Notes: a model not told the origin generated them from the letters alone. Positions 1 through 9,382 are shown, numbered from the stretch's first letter. The stretch is 64,000 nucleotides of DNA from Paenibacillus swuensis (GCF_001644605.1 NZ_CP011388.1:1016501-1080500), one strand, 5' to 3'. Numbers and translations: made by a program.

Positions 1-276
1 CGGGATGATATAACCTCAGCAACCTTGAAATTGACCGGAACCGTAGGCGGGAGTCCTGAAATTTATGAGAAGATTAACGCTGATACAGGCCGGGGCGTTG
101 TGTCGCTTTTTGCCGGATCGCCCGGAACTTACAGTTATATTACAGAGAGACCCGTGAGCCCAATCCGCTATGCCAGCGAGGGTGTGACCGTTACCTATGA
201 TCAAGACGGCTACGCGCGAATTGACGCGGAGTTTAGGGAAATGGGCGCACATCTTGTGTTTTTTGGAGTGGAATGA
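1..276 (+). CDS. 3' end of an unidentified protein (5' truncated by the window edge)
   Basis: The frame is open from base 1 and ends in TGA at 274-276, giving about 91 C-terminal residues. A TTG lies at 25 but has no ribosome site in front, so the gene almost surely starts outside the window. The fragment is rich in beta-strand-forming residues (GRGVVSLFAGSPGTYSY and ARIDAEFREMGAHLVFFGVE), which would suit a C-terminal beta-sandwich of a glycoside hydrolase. I do not recognise the family. It lies 140 bp upstream of a sugar-binding lipoprotein on the same strand, so a role in the same carbohydrate pathway is possible but only inferred from position. Confidence 0.55.
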   Translation, partial: RDDITSATLKLTGTVGGSPEIYEKINADTGRGVVSLFAGSPGTYSYITERPVSPIRYASEGVTVTYDQDGYARIDAEFREMGAHLVFFGVE

Positions 277-294
277 GGAAGTAAAGAAGACCTA

Positions 295-308
295 TGAAAA
301 CGTTTTAT
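295..308. promoter_or_regulatory. Candidate CcpA (cre) site upstream of the sugar-binding lipoprotein gene
   Basis: TGAAAACGTTTTAT agrees with the cre consensus TGWAANCGNTNWCA at 12 of 14 positions and contains the perfect palindrome AAAACGTTTT. It lies about 110 bp before the lipoprotein start, in the only long upstream gap of the unit. Carbon catabolite control of a sugar importer is expected, but the last two bases do not fit, so this is tentative. Confidence 0.35.
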
Positions 309-416
309 AAAATAGCGATAACGGACTATGAATAACGAAATTGTTTTATATCGGACGCATTCCCCGTTGAATTAAGATAAAAGTGTAAAGCAGTAGATTA
401 AAAGGGAGGAACACAA

Positions 417-2147
417 ATGAAATCACTAAGAACCAAGGGGATTAGCAAGAAAGTCTTGAATACCGCGTTGATCGCTACATTGTTGTTCGTGTCCGCATGC
501 AGCAACAACGGCGGAGGCAATACCGAGACAACCAACGGAAACAAGCCGGCAAACAATGCCGCCAATGCGAACCAACCGGCGGAGACTGTTGATCCGTTGG
601 GTAAATACGCGGAACCGGTCACCATGACCACAGCCAAGGTGTTGGAAGGCGATGTAAAGTTTAAAGAGGGCGAAAGCATCGACAATAACATCCTGGACAA
701 GACGATTGAGCAAGATCTGAATATCAAGATGAAGTATCTATGGACGGCCGCTTCCGACCCGGAAAACACAGAGAAAGTACGTCTGGCGCTCTCCGCGAAT
801 CAGGAGCTGCCTGATATGCTTTCCACAAGGGATCCGCTTCTGTTCGGTCAACTGGTGCAATCCGGTAAATATATGCCGATTGAGGAATTGTTCGAGAAAT
901 ACGCCATCGATTCTTGGAAACAAGCGGCGGAGAAACATCCGGAAACATGGCGCGGTGTTACCGTAGACGGCAAGAAGTATGGTCTGCCCAGCTATAACGT
1001 CATCGGCGGCAGCAATGTCATGTGGATTCGCGAAGATTGGTTAAAGAAATTGAACTTGCAAGCACCTAAGACCGTTGACGAGATGGATGCCGTTCTGGAT
1101 GCCTTCACGAATAAAGATCCGGACGGAGACGGTAAGAAGGATACGTTTGGTACGGTGATCGCCCCTAAGAATGCCGCAATCAACGCCAGTTGGTTAGGAA
1201 GCGCGAACTTCGCTTTTGCCGGGGACGGTGCGATTCCGAATGATAATATCTGGATTGAGAATGCGGAAGGCAAGATCTACCAGCCGTTGCTTACGCCCGA
1301 AGTGAAACCAGGCTTACAACGTTTGCAAGATTGGATGAAGAAAGGCTATATGCCGAAAGACAGCGGGATCTATGATGAGATGAAGGCCGGTGAAATGTTC
1401 ACGAAAGGCGATGTCGGCATTGTCTTCGGATCGTATTGGTTATCTGTCTGGCCATTCCCTGACTTGCTGAAGAATGTTCCGGGTTCCGAATTCAAACCAT
1501 ACCCTTATCCTACGGGTAAAGACGGCACGTTAAAGGTAACGAAGGAAAGTCCGATTAACGGCAATATTGTCATGATCAAGAAAGATGCGAAGAATCCGGA
1601 AGCGGTTATGAAATACATGAACTGGTTCTACAAAAATTATCTCGATCCGGATAAAGGCTCCAAATACGAATTTGGCTTGGCGGAAGGTTATGATTGGGCA
1701 ACCGTCGACGGGCAACCTACGAATGACAAAGCCAAGCTGGGTGATGCTTATATTGATGTCGTTCGTATATCCGTTCCGAAAGATTTCAGATTCCCGGATA
1801 TGTGGGTGGATATGCTTACGAAATTCACCGCGGGCGGCAAGCCGGAAACACCGCTGGAGGTTAAACAATTCGGCGGTGAAGACACCCATTCTCTTGCGGC
1901 GGCCAAGATGAATCTGGATATGCTGGCAAGCGGCGCGCAGGTGGATTCCGTTGTCGGGGTTCCTGTAACGAAGACGATGCTTGCGAAGAACTCCATGCTG
2001 GATAAGATTCGTAAAGAAACGATTTCCAAAATCATTTACGGTGAAATGACGGTGGACCAATACGACAAGTTCCTTGAGGACTATCGCAAAGCCGGTTACG
2101 CCAAGATTGAAGAAGAAGTGAACGAGTGGTACGCCACAACCAAATAA
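417..2147 (+). CDS. Extracellular sugar-binding lipoprotein of an ABC importer (LplA-like)
   Basis: A 576-residue family 1 extracellular solute-binding protein, the surface receptor of an oligosaccharide ABC importer. It begins with a lysine-rich n-region and hydrophobic stretch ending in the lipobox LFVSAC, so it should be lipidated on the Cys near residue 27. An Asn/Gly-rich linker follows, typical of firmicute lipoproteins. DPDGDGKKDTFG near residue 225 is the Asp-rich calcium-loop-like motif common in the LplA group. The start has the ribosome site AAAGGGAGG. Its permease partners are probably the genes at 5713-7556, although a two-component system on the other strand lies between them. 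The substrate is unknown; nearby alpha-galactosidase-like enzymes suggest a galactoside. Confidence 0.9.
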   Translation: MKSLRTKGISKKVLNTALIATLLFVSACSNNGGGNTETTNGNKPANNAANANQPAETVDPLGKYAEPVTMTTAKVLEGDVKFKEGESIDNNILDKTIEQDLNIKMKYLWTAASDPENTEKVRLALSANQELPDMLSTRDPLLFGQLVQSGKYMPIEELFEKYAIDSWKQAAEKHPETWRGVTVDGKKYGLPSYNVIGGSNVMWIREDWLKKLNLQAPKTVDEMDAVLDAFTNKDPDGDGKKDTFGTVIAPKNAAINASWLGSANFAFAGDGAIPNDNIWIENAEGKIYQPLLTPEVKPGLQRLQDWMKKGYMPKDSGIYDEMKAGEMFTKGDVGIVFGSYWLSVWPFPDLLKNVPGSEFKPYPYPTGKDGTLKVTKESPINGNIVMIKKDAKNPEAVMKYMNWFYKNYLDPDKGSKYEFGLAEGYDWATVDGQPTNDKAKLGDAYIDVVRISVPKDFRFPDMWVDMLTKFTAGGKPETPLEVKQFGGEDTHSLAAAKMNLDMLASGAQVDSVVGVPVTKTMLAKNSMLDKIRKETISKIIYGEMTVDQYDKFLEDYRKAGYAKIEEEVNEWYATTK

Positions 2148-2154
2148 CAGTGAT

Positions 2155-2186
2155 AAGACGCGCAAGGGGCAACCCTTGCGCGTCTT
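2155..2186. terminator. Bidirectional intrinsic terminator between the lipoprotein gene and yesN
   Basis: A perfect 14-bp inverted repeat (2155-2168 and 2173-2186) around a 4-nt loop, followed by CTTT. It lies between two convergent genes and probably ends both transcripts. Confidence 0.8.
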
Positions 2187-2194
2187 CTTTATAT

Positions 2195-3811
2195 CTACAA
2201 ACTGTTGCGATAATCCTGCGGGGTGACGCCGAAGTGTTTCTTGAACATTTTGATGAAATAGGACGTATTCTGGTACCCGAGCAGCTCGCAGATTTCTTGA
2301 ATCTTGTGATTGGAATTTTTGAGATAAAAGGCCGACTTGTCCATACGCAGACGATACAGATAATCGCTGATGTTCTCGCCGGTTTCCAGCTTGTACAGCT
2401 TGGACAGATAGCCCGGATTCAGGTAAACGTGGTTGGCAATCGCCTGCAGCGACACATCATCCGAGAGACGCTCCTCCATAAATTGCTGCGCCTGCTTGAT
2501 AATCGCGGTGTTCGCGTTGCGATTCTCACGGTCGAGCTCATCCCGGATAGCGTTCAGGCCGCTAAGCGCCCACTCCCGAAACCGGTCCATAAAGCGCCGC
2601 TGCGGTAATTCCAACTCCATTTGCTTTAAACCGATAATGTCGACCAACTGCTTGCCGCTCTTGTGCGCGATGTAATTATAGGCGGAAATGATCGTGTAAT
2701 ACACCTCGTTTATGTGCTCCACCGAGTCCCCCCACTTCACGGACAATTCGGCAAAAATCTGGTCGAGCTTCTCCCCCGCTTCCTCCCATCGTCCCGCTTC
2801 CAGCAGTTGACTGAACATCGGCGGCTCATAAAGACTTTGCAAGGATTGAATATACACTTTATTCGCCTGCACCTCTACGGTCTTTAGGAATCCGTTATGC
2901 CCCCGGGCAATTTTGCGCATCTCAAGTAACATCGTGTCATAAACCTCGGCGACACCGCTTGGAAACAGGCTTTGGTTGCTGAGCAACACGGTAACGGTTC
3001 CCTTGAGATATTGCTTCACGCTGCTCTGTAACTCCGCCGCTTTGCTCTCCAATAAGGCTCTGCCGCTGTCTAATGCTTGCGCTGAATTCGAATCTACCTT
3101 GATCAGGAGTACAAGATACGCATGCGTGTCCTTGCCGAACCAAACGTGAAAATCCGCACCGAAAATTTCCTCCGCCATATTAAAAACCGCGTATTCTATC
3201 AGATCAATGCCGTAATTCTCGTATTTGAGAAATTCATCTTCCATCCGAAGCAGCAGCATACAATAGCCGTCTCCCGGCCGAAATGGAATTTCCAACAGAT
3301 GCAGTTTCTCTGACAGGCTGTCGGTATTCATTTTGAATCCGCCTAATAAATCCGTCAATAAGTTGGCTCGCAGCAACGGCAAGTTTTCCTTTAATGTATA
3401 CGAGGCCCGTTGAAAGGAACTGACCTCTTCCCATTCCTCCGCCAATTCTTCCACCAGACGTCTCACAGTGGCGATCAAATCCTCATTGCTGACCGGCTTT
3501 AACAGATAATCGGATGCCTCCGACTGCAATGCCTGCTTCGCGTACTCGAATTCGGCGAAACCCGTCAGCAATACACATTTGGTGCGGCTCTTTAGCGCCT
3601 TAAGCTTCCCGATTAGTTCCAACCCGGTCATACCCGGCATCCGGATGTCGGTAATGACCAGATCGATATTCTCCGCCTGGAACCATTCTATTGCTTCGTA
3701 CGCGGAATAAGCTTTAAACACCTGATCAATCCCCAGCTCCTGCCAGGGAATCCGAATCGCTAACGCGTCTACTACAGATGTCTCGTCGTCTACCAACAAT
3801 ACCTGATACAT
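2195..3811 (-). CDS. YesN-type response regulator (receiver + AraC DNA-binding domain)
   Basis: A 538-residue cytoplasmic response regulator. The N-terminal receiver (about 1-120) has the acidic pair DD near residue 8, the phospho-acceptor D55 in VITDIRMPG, the switch Thr in LLTGF and the Lys in LLKPVS. A long middle region separates it from a C-terminal AraC-type double helix-turn-helix (about 435-538) with YLNPGYLSKLYK and the family end GVTPQDYR. The stop of the upstream kinase gene lies only 9 bp before the start, so the two are co-transcribed. It probably activates the flanking ABC importer genes in response to sugar sensed by the kinase. It is the first of two paralogous systems in the window. 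Confidence 0.92.
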   Translation of the reverse strand: MYQVLLVDDETSVVDALAIRIPWQELGIDQVFKAYSAYEAIEWFQAENIDLVITDIRMPGMTGLELIGKLKALKSRTKCVLLTGFAEFEYAKQALQSEASDYLLKPVSNEDLIATVRRLVEELAEEWEEVSSFQRASYTLKENLPLLRANLLTDLLGGFKMNTDSLSEKLHLLEIPFRPGDGYCMLLLRMEDEFLKYENYGIDLIEYAVFNMAEEIFGADFHVWFGKDTHAYLVLLIKVDSNSAQALDSGRALLESKAAELQSSVKQYLKGTVTVLLSNQSLFPSGVAEVYDTMLLEMRKIARGHNGFLKTVEVQANKVYIQSLQSLYEPPMFSQLLEAGRWEEAGEKLDQIFAELSVKWGDSVEHINEVYYTIISAYNYIAHKSGKQLVDIIGLKQMELELPQRRFMDRFREWALSGLNAIRDELDRENRNANTAIIKQAQQFMEERLSDDVSLQAIANHVYLNPGYLSKLYKLETGENISDYLYRLRMDKSAFYLKNSNHKIQEICELLGYQNTSYFIKMFKKHFGVTPQDYRNSL

Positions 3812-3820
3812 GGTTCTTGC

Positions 3821-5569
3821 TCACTCCTGCCTGTCTTTATCTATAGTTTCGTTATCCCGCCACTGAAGCACGAAGCGCATACCGCCGGTCTCGGACCGCT
3901 CAATCGCCAATCCCGCGTCCTCCCCGAATCGATAGATCAGTCGTTGATGTACGTTCCAGACGCCATACCCCATCTCCTCATGATGGGAGCCATGGATCTT
4001 GTCCAGGAGCGCTTCAAGCGCTTCCTCCGACATCCCGACACCGTTATCTTCAACGATAATGCGGTTGTCCTCCCCTTCTTTAACGCCTGTTATCGTTATG
4101 CGGCCGTCGCCGATTTGGGGCTCGATACCGTGAATGACCGAATTTTCCACAATCGGCTGCAGGCTGAGTCTAGGAATTTCCAAGCCCAGCATGCTCTCGG
4201 GCACCTTAATTTCATATTCAAGTCTCTGCATCCGAAGATGTTGAATCGCAAGGTAATTCTGTACCAGCTTCATCTCTTCTTCCACAGTAGCTCTTTGATT
4301 CTCATTGCGTGTCGTATAGCGGAAGTATTCACCCAGATTAAGCGACATCGCCACCACCGCTTCCTCATCCTTGAGCGTAGCCATATTCATAATATAAAAC
4401 AAGCAATTATACAGAAAATGCGGATTAATCTGCGACTGAAGCTGTTTGAGCTTCGCTTCCTTTGATTGCAGCTGCTCCGTATACACCTTCTCAATCAAGT
4501 GTTGCGTTTCATCCGCCATATAGTTAAAACCGGAGAACAAGTCATCGAATTCGCCCCCGGTTGCTCTCTCCACTCTCACGGAATAATCGCCGTGGCGCAT
4601 CCGTCTGAAGGCCATGAGCAGTTCCTTAATCGGCACCTGCACGTTTCGATACAACCACATGGAAGCCAAGGTTCCCAGCAGCAGCAAGACGGCTATGGAA
4701 GAGTAGAATAAATTCCGGTTCTGCGTAATGGGCGAAAGAATGCTGTTGATCGGCACGACGTCCATCAGGTACCAATCCAGATTATCGGATTTCAGCGCGT
4801 TAACCATATAGGCCTGTCCTTCAAACTCGACCGTCTGATTTCGCATGGATTCAAGCGGTTTCGTCCGCAGGAGTTGCATAAGCTGCGCTTTATGTCTTAC
4901 CGGTTGGTCCGGGTTGGACAAGTCACCGTGAACGGGATGGTACAGGAACGTTTCTCCCGCTTTATTTTGATTAAATTCATGGAGCATGTCCGTTAAGATC
5001 TTGGTTGAGAAATAGGCCTTGGTCACTTGCAAAATCTCGCCGGGATCATCCGAGTAATTGTCCACAACATAATGTGTGAATTGGTAACCGGTGTTGGCTC
5101 CGCCTTCCGCCTTCTCGTACACCCACATCTTCGGCTTGTTGGTGATAATGTCCTTCAGACGAAATGATTCCTTAGACACCAGATTATTCGGTACGATCAG
5201 CCCCGCCTGAGGATAGTACAGCACAATCTGATTCTTCCATTGACTTGCCAGCTGCTGCAGCCTGAGCTTGTGCTCCACCGCGTTGAGGGAAGAAATTTCA
5301 TTATAGGTTGAGAAATTATTTCGGGCTTGCAGCGATTGTACCGAGTAATCCCTGGCAAAAACAGACGTGAGCACCGCGATCTGATCCGTATTGCTCTCCA
5401 CCTGATCCATGAAGAAAGACAGCCTGTTATAGTTCAGCTCCTGAATCTGGGTCTTGATGACATTCACGCTTGTCCAATTGGAATAACCGTAAAGCAGGAC
5501 CACCGGAAACAGGATAAAAGATAACAGTATTAACAGCTTCGAGAATATATTCAGCTTCAAGCTTAGCAC
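3821..5569 (-). CDS. YesM-type sensor histidine kinase
   Basis: A 582-residue membrane sensor kinase. TM1 (about 12-30) and TM2 (about 288-307) flank an extracellular sensor region of about 255 residues; a HAMP segment follows (about 308-362). The phospho-acceptor is H384 in QSQINPHFLYN, the hallmark of the His_kinase group, and the ATPase domain has the N box LQPIVENSVIHGIE and the G1 box DNGVGMS. The start is a GTG (5567-5569) with only a weak ribosome site, and nearby alternatives are no better. It pairs with the YesN regulator just downstream. The ligand is presumably a sugar or a binding-protein complex of the adjacent importer. Confidence 0.9.
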   Translation of the reverse strand: MLSLKLNIFSKLLILLSFILFPVVLLYGYSNWTSVNVIKTQIQELNYNRLSFFMDQVESNTDQIAVLTSVFARDYSVQSLQARNNFSTYNEISSLNAVEHKLRLQQLASQWKNQIVLYYPQAGLIVPNNLVSKESFRLKDIITNKPKMWVYEKAEGGANTGYQFTHYVVDNYSDDPGEILQVTKAYFSTKILTDMLHEFNQNKAGETFLYHPVHGDLSNPDQPVRHKAQLMQLLRTKPLESMRNQTVEFEGQAYMVNALKSDNLDWYLMDVVPINSILSPITQNRNLFYSSIAVLLLLGTLASMWLYRNVQVPIKELLMAFRRMRHGDYSVRVERATGGEFDDLFSGFNYMADETQHLIEKVYTEQLQSKEAKLKQLQSQINPHFLYNCLFYIMNMATLKDEEAVVAMSLNLGEYFRYTTRNENQRATVEEEMKLVQNYLAIQHLRMQRLEYEIKVPESMLGLEIPRLSLQPIVENSVIHGIEPQIGDGRITITGVKEGEDNRIIVEDNGVGMSEEALEALLDKIHGSHHEEMGYGVWNVHQRLIYRFGEDAGLAIERSETGGMRFVLQWRDNETIDKDRQE

Positions 5570-5712
5570 GACCCAGACCCCGTTCCCGATAATTGATGAA
5601 CAAAACGTTATAGATGACCAAATTGTATTCTGGTTCCCGACAAGGCCACAAATTACAATAAAGATATAAATTAATTATACAGCGAATCATACAGAAAAGG
5701 AGCCATGCACCG

Positions 5713-6660
5713 ATGAACGACACGAATATTGAAATCCGACCCGTTGCGCCGAAGATGAACCGCAAGAAAATTTCGCGGAGAAGTAATACGCTGCTTTACG
5801 CGATGATGCTGCCTGCGGTCATTCTAACTTTTATTTTCTCTTACCTGCCGATCGGCGGTTTAGTGATGGCTTTCCAGGAGTATCAGCCATGGCTCGGTTT
5901 TACGAAATCGCCCTGGGTGGGACTTGAGCAGTTCAGAACGATTCTCAGCTTTCCGGATGCGATTCAAGTTATTTGGAATACATTGATTATCGCGAGCGGC
6001 AAAATTATCGCCGGACTCATTGTGCCTTTCGTCTTCGCGCTAATGCTGAATGAAGTACGAAACAAGGCGTTTAAAGGAAGCGTCCAAACTCTGGTGTATT
6101 TACCTCACTTTCTGTCTTGGGTTATTCTCGGGGGTATTTTGCTGGACTTGTTGTCTCCTTCAGGAGGTCTGGTGAATCGCTTCATCGGGGTATTCGGTAT
6201 CGAGCCGATTTTCTTCCTGGGTGACGGCGACTGGTTCCGGTTCACGGCGATTGTCAGTGACGTGTGGAAAGAATTCGGATTCTCGACCATTGTTTATCTG
6301 GCCGCATTGGCCGGCATTAATCCTTCCCTATACGAGGCGGCCGAGGTGGACGGAGCTTCCCGGTGGAAGCAGACGGTTCATGTCACCATTCCCTCTCTGA
6401 TACCGATGGCCATCGTGCTGGGTACGCTTTCGCTTGGCAACGTGCTTAACGGCGGCTTCGACCAGATCTTCAACCTCTACAGCTCATTGGTGTATTCCAA
6501 AGGCGATATTATTGATACTTACGTGTACCGTATGGGCATTGAGAGCGGTCAACTGAGCTTTGGCGCGGCCTTCGGGTTGTTCAAATCCGTTGTTTCCACC
6601 GTATTGATCGTCATTTCTTACGGCTTGGCTTACCGGTACGGAAACTACAGAATCTTCTAG
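5713..6660 (+). CDS. Sugar ABC transporter permease (LplB/YteP type)
   Basis: A 315-residue inner-membrane permease with about six membrane segments. The EAA loop that docks the ATPase reads LYEAAEVDGASRWKQTVHV. The ribosome site AAAAGGAG precedes the ATG at 5713; an ATG at 5704 is followed at once by a stop. It forms an operon with the next permease and is divergent from the yesM gene. No ATP-binding subunit is encoded nearby, which is usual for this group, because a shared MsmX-type ATPase serves several importers. Its binding protein is most likely the lipoprotein at 417-2147. Confidence 0.92.
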   Translation: MNDTNIEIRPVAPKMNRKKISRRSNTLLYAMMLPAVILTFIFSYLPIGGLVMAFQEYQPWLGFTKSPWVGLEQFRTILSFPDAIQVIWNTLIIASGKIIAGLIVPFVFALMLNEVRNKAFKGSVQTLVYLPHFLSWVILGGILLDLLSPSGGLVNRFIGVFGIEPIFFLGDGDWFRFTAIVSDVWKEFGFSTIVYLAALAGINPSLYEAAEVDGASRWKQTVHVTIPSLIPMAIVLGTLSLGNVLNGGFDQIFNLYSSLVYSKGDIIDTYVYRMGIESGQLSFGAAFGLFKSVVSTVLIVISYGLAYRYGNYRIF

Positions 6661-6677
6661 AAGAAAGGATGCCTCCC

Positions 6678-7556
6678 ATGTATTACAAAACAGCGTCATA
6701 TCGCACGTTCACCGTGTTTAATACCATTCTGATCGCTCTTCTCGGGCTGATGTGCATTCTCCCGCTGGTGCATATTCTTGCGGTGTCTTTCAGTGACAAG
6801 GCCTCGGTTAATGCGAATCTGGTCAACTTCTGGCCGGTCGGATTTAACCTCGATGCTTATCAGAAAACCATTAGTAATCCTGTGTTTATCTCGTCTCTGT
6901 GGAATTCGTTCGAGCGGGTCATTCTGGGGACGTTCATCTCTATGGCTGTTGTTATTCTCGCGGCTTATCCCCTGTCGAAGGATTCGACCGCTCTTCGGGG
7001 GCGCTCGGCGTTCGCATGGTACTTCATCATTACGATGCTGTTTAGCGGCGGATTGGTACCAACCTATATCGTCGTGTCCAAATTGGGGCTGAACAACTCC
7101 GTCTGGGCGCTGGTTCTCCCGGGCGCGGTGAGCGTGTGGAACATGATTCTGCTGATGAACTTCTATCGCAATGTGCCTAAGGAGCTGGAGGAAGCGGCTT
7201 TCATCGACGGCGCCAATCAGCTGCAAACGTTGTGGAACGTGTATCTGCCCATCTCCAAGCCGGCTCTGGCCACACTGACCCTGTTCACGCTGGTCGGGCA
7301 CTGGAATTCGTGGTTCGACGGGTTAATTTACATGAACCGGCCGGAGCTGCATCCGTTGGCAACTTACTTGCAGACCATCGTCGTTGAGCAGAATCTGAAG
7401 GATCTGATCACGAACGTTCAGGATGCGGATAAGCTGACCCAGCGGTCGGTGAAGGCGGCGCAAATCTTCATCGCGGTGATCCCGGTGCTGCTGGTGTATC
7501 CGTTCTTGCAGAAGCATTTTGTGAAGGGCATGGTGCTGGGGGCAGTGAAGGAGTAG
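6678..7556 (+). CDS. Sugar ABC transporter permease (LplC/YtcP type)
   Basis: The second permease of the importer, 292 residues with about six membrane segments. The EAA loop reads LEEAAFIDGANQLQTLWNVY, and the C-terminus HFVKGMVLGAVKE is the family signature. I chose the ATG at 6678 over the one at 6669 because AGAAAGG lies 9 nt before the former and abuts the latter. The upstream permease stops 17 bp earlier, so the two are one operon. There is no clear terminator after it; a tandem repeat begins 34 bp downstream. Confidence 0.92.
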   Translation: MYYKTASYRTFTVFNTILIALLGLMCILPLVHILAVSFSDKASVNANLVNFWPVGFNLDAYQKTISNPVFISSLWNSFERVILGTFISMAVVILAAYPLSKDSTALRGRSAFAWYFIITMLFSGGLVPTYIVVSKLGLNNSVWALVLPGAVSVWNMILLMNFYRNVPKELEEAAFIDGANQLQTLWNVYLPISKPALATLTLFTLVGHWNSWFDGLIYMNRPELHPLATYLQTIVVEQNLKDLITNVQDADKLTQRSVKAAQIFIAVIPVLLVYPFLQKHFVKGMVLGAVKE

Positions 7557-7590
7557 GTTTGGTTGTGTGGCGGTAGTTGGCAGGATGAGG

Positions 7591-7708
7591 GCTAGTGCGG
7601 ACGGGTTGTACAAGTTGGCTGAGCGAGGAAAGTAATGCGGAAGGATTGTACGAGTTGACTGGTCGGGCGGCTAGTGCCGGCGGGTTGTACGAGTTGGCGA
7701 GGCGAGGA
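7591..7708 (+). repeat. Three imperfect tandem copies of a 39-40 bp unit
   Basis: Units begin at 7591, about 7630 and 7670. They share the core GGGTTGTACGAGTTG with few changes. Units two and three keep one reading frame and would read as 13-residue repeats around GLYEL; unit one has the same coding sense but is one base out of frame. No start codon or ribosome site drives translation through them. The array lies between the permease operon and the serine-hydrolase gene and ends just inside the ribosome site of the latter. Confidence 0.75.
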
Positions 7709-7718
7709 GCGTATGGTT

Positions 7719-8834
7719 ATGCTTTTGGAACATATTGTAGGCAAGGAATTCGGAGCTTCCTGTTGCTCGATTTCATATCATGTGAAGGGGCAACCGGTGT
7801 ATGAGCAGTTGAGCGGGCGGGCAAGTTTTGCGCTGGATGCTCCCGAGATTACAGAGGATACCCTGTTTAATGTAGGCTCGGTTACGAAACCCGTCACGAG
7901 CGCGCTTATAGTGAAGCTTGCGGAGTTAGGCTTGGTGTCTCTACACGATTCTGTGCAGCGTTATATACCGGAGTTTAAGTTTGCTGAAGTGACCTTACTG
8001 CAACTGTTGACGCACACGAGCGGACTGGACGGGGACATTCAGGTGGAGTGGCCGAAGAAGGGGAAGCGCGATGCGTACCTGAACACCCTTTACGGGATTG
8101 ACTATTTACGCTACGCGCCGGATGAGGCGAATTCGTATTTCACGTTTGGCTATTCCGTTCTGATGGATGTGCTGGAACGTGTCACAGGGCAGAGCTTGGA
8201 GCAATTTGCGCAGGAGCAGTTGTTCGGACCGCTGGGGATGAGGCGGAGCACGTTTGAGCCGGAGCGTGTCTGGGCGAGTGCGGGTGAGGAACGCGAGGAT
8301 GGGACGGGGCGAAAGCCGGCCACGGACGTTATGCAGACGGATGCGGCTGGAAGCGTTCCAGGAGGGGCAGCTATTAAAGTGCTGCCCCTGCATCAAGAGT
8401 CGCTGGAGCCGGAGACGCAGCTCGACGGGCTGGACGTGACGGGCGACAGCGGCTTGCACTCCACGGCGGCCGATCTGATGCGATTCGGCCGCATGCTGTT
8501 GGACGGCGGTCGCTATGAGGACCGCCAGATCTTCTCGGGCGCAGCAACGGCGTTGATGCTGCGCGAGGTGACTGGCGGCCGCTTCGGACGGACGCCGCTG
8601 TTTTGGAAGCGGACGTCGCGCGATCTGCATGGCGCGACGAACGTGGATGTGCACCGCTGCTTCAGCGACTTCGCCTCTCCGGAGGCGATGGGTCATAACG
8701 GCTTCAGCGGGTGCATGTTCTTCCTCGACCCGGCGTGGGACGCGGTCGGGGTGATCTTGACCAACAGCCGGCGCCTGCACAGCGACGGCCGTAACTATGC
8801 CAAACTCAGCAACGTGCTGATGAGTTTGGCATAG
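7719..8834 (+). CDS. Serine hydrolase of the beta-lactamase/class C (DD-peptidase) family
   Basis: A protein of about 371 residues with the penicillin-binding-protein fold of class C beta-lactamases and esterases. The nucleophile motif SxxK is SVTK, followed by LLTHTSGL, which is typical of the family, and MGHNGFSG is the third (HxG-like) motif. The usual YxN is not clear: the region reads NSYFTFGYSVLMDVL. There is no signal peptide, so it should be cytoplasmic. I chose the ATG at 7719 because GAGGAG (7704-7709) is well spaced; ATG 7713 is the alternative. The second half is much more GC-rich than the neighbours. Its substrate cannot be read from sequence: antibiotic, ester and peptide hydrolysis are all possible. 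Confidence 0.82.
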   Translation: MLLEHIVGKEFGASCCSISYHVKGQPVYEQLSGRASFALDAPEITEDTLFNVGSVTKPVTSALIVKLAELGLVSLHDSVQRYIPEFKFAEVTLLQLLTHTSGLDGDIQVEWPKKGKRDAYLNTLYGIDYLRYAPDEANSYFTFGYSVLMDVLERVTGQSLEQFAQEQLFGPLGMRRSTFEPERVWASAGEEREDGTGRKPATDVMQTDAAGSVPGGAAIKVLPLHQESLEPETQLDGLDVTGDSGLHSTAADLMRFGRMLLDGGRYEDRQIFSGAATALMLREVTGGRFGRTPLFWKRTSRDLHGATNVDVHRCFSDFASPEAMGHNGFSGCMFFLDPAWDAVGVILTNSRRLHSDGRNYAKLSNVLMSLA

Positions 8835-8926
8835 TTACCATATCGACACGGGCAGCGCATCGGTAAGTTCCGGTCATTCCGACCAGAACTGCATCCGCTG
8901 GTCAGCGTGCAAGAGGAGGAGCTGGC

Positions 8927-9382
8927 TTACGCCCGCTCCTCTTTGTGTTGCAGTTGGTCGAGTCGGAGACATGGGATTTCTTCAACTTGCTCTAATCGCA
9001 GGTCATTGGTTACAAATACCTCAGCATTCTCAACAATCGCAGTCGCAATTAACAGAGCATCCGGCATTTTTATTCCATATTTCCCCCTTAAAAAAGCGGC
9101 TCTCTCCGCAACTTTCGTGTCAACCGGCGCAACAAATAAATTCGGAAAATGAGCGAACAACAATTTATATTGTTTTTCCAGCGTTAAATTCCCGTCCCGA
9201 ACCGGCTTTACCAGGATTTCAGCTAATGAAATGGCGGAAGTAACCGCAGTGTATAGTCCTTCTTCAACTTGTTCCAATAATTGCTTGGCTTGCTCCCCAA
9301 AGGCCGGATTCTCTTCAAAAACATATATAAAAATATTCGTATCTATCGCTATTTTCTTTACAGAAGAGAAGGGTATCACCAT
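8927..9382 (-). CDS. PIN-domain ribonuclease toxin (VapC-like)
   Basis: A 151-residue PIN-domain protein. The four conserved acidic residues that bind metal in the active site are visible: D14 in AIDTNIFIY, E55 in SLAEIL, D108 in MPDALLIATA and D127 in VTNDLRL. Its ATG overlaps the stop of the upstream AbrB-type gene by 7 nt (ATGGTGA), so translation is coupled, as in type II toxin-antitoxin pairs. VapC toxins cleave RNA, often tRNA. The catalytic set looks complete, so the toxin should be active unless held by its partner. Confidence 0.88.
   Translation of the reverse strand: MVIPFSSVKKIAIDTNIFIYVFEENPAFGEQAKQLLEQVEEGLYTAVTSAISLAEILVKPVRDGNLTLEKQYKLLFAHFPNLFVAPVDTKVAERAAFLRGKYGIKMPDALLIATAIVENAEVFVTNDLRLEQVEEIPCLRLDQLQHKEERA

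Noticed and set aside
8106-8780. Long open frame opposite the serine-hydrolase gene
   Set aside because: It is a shadow of a GC-rich gene: no ribosome site and a composition full of His, Arg and Gln with no recognisable motif.
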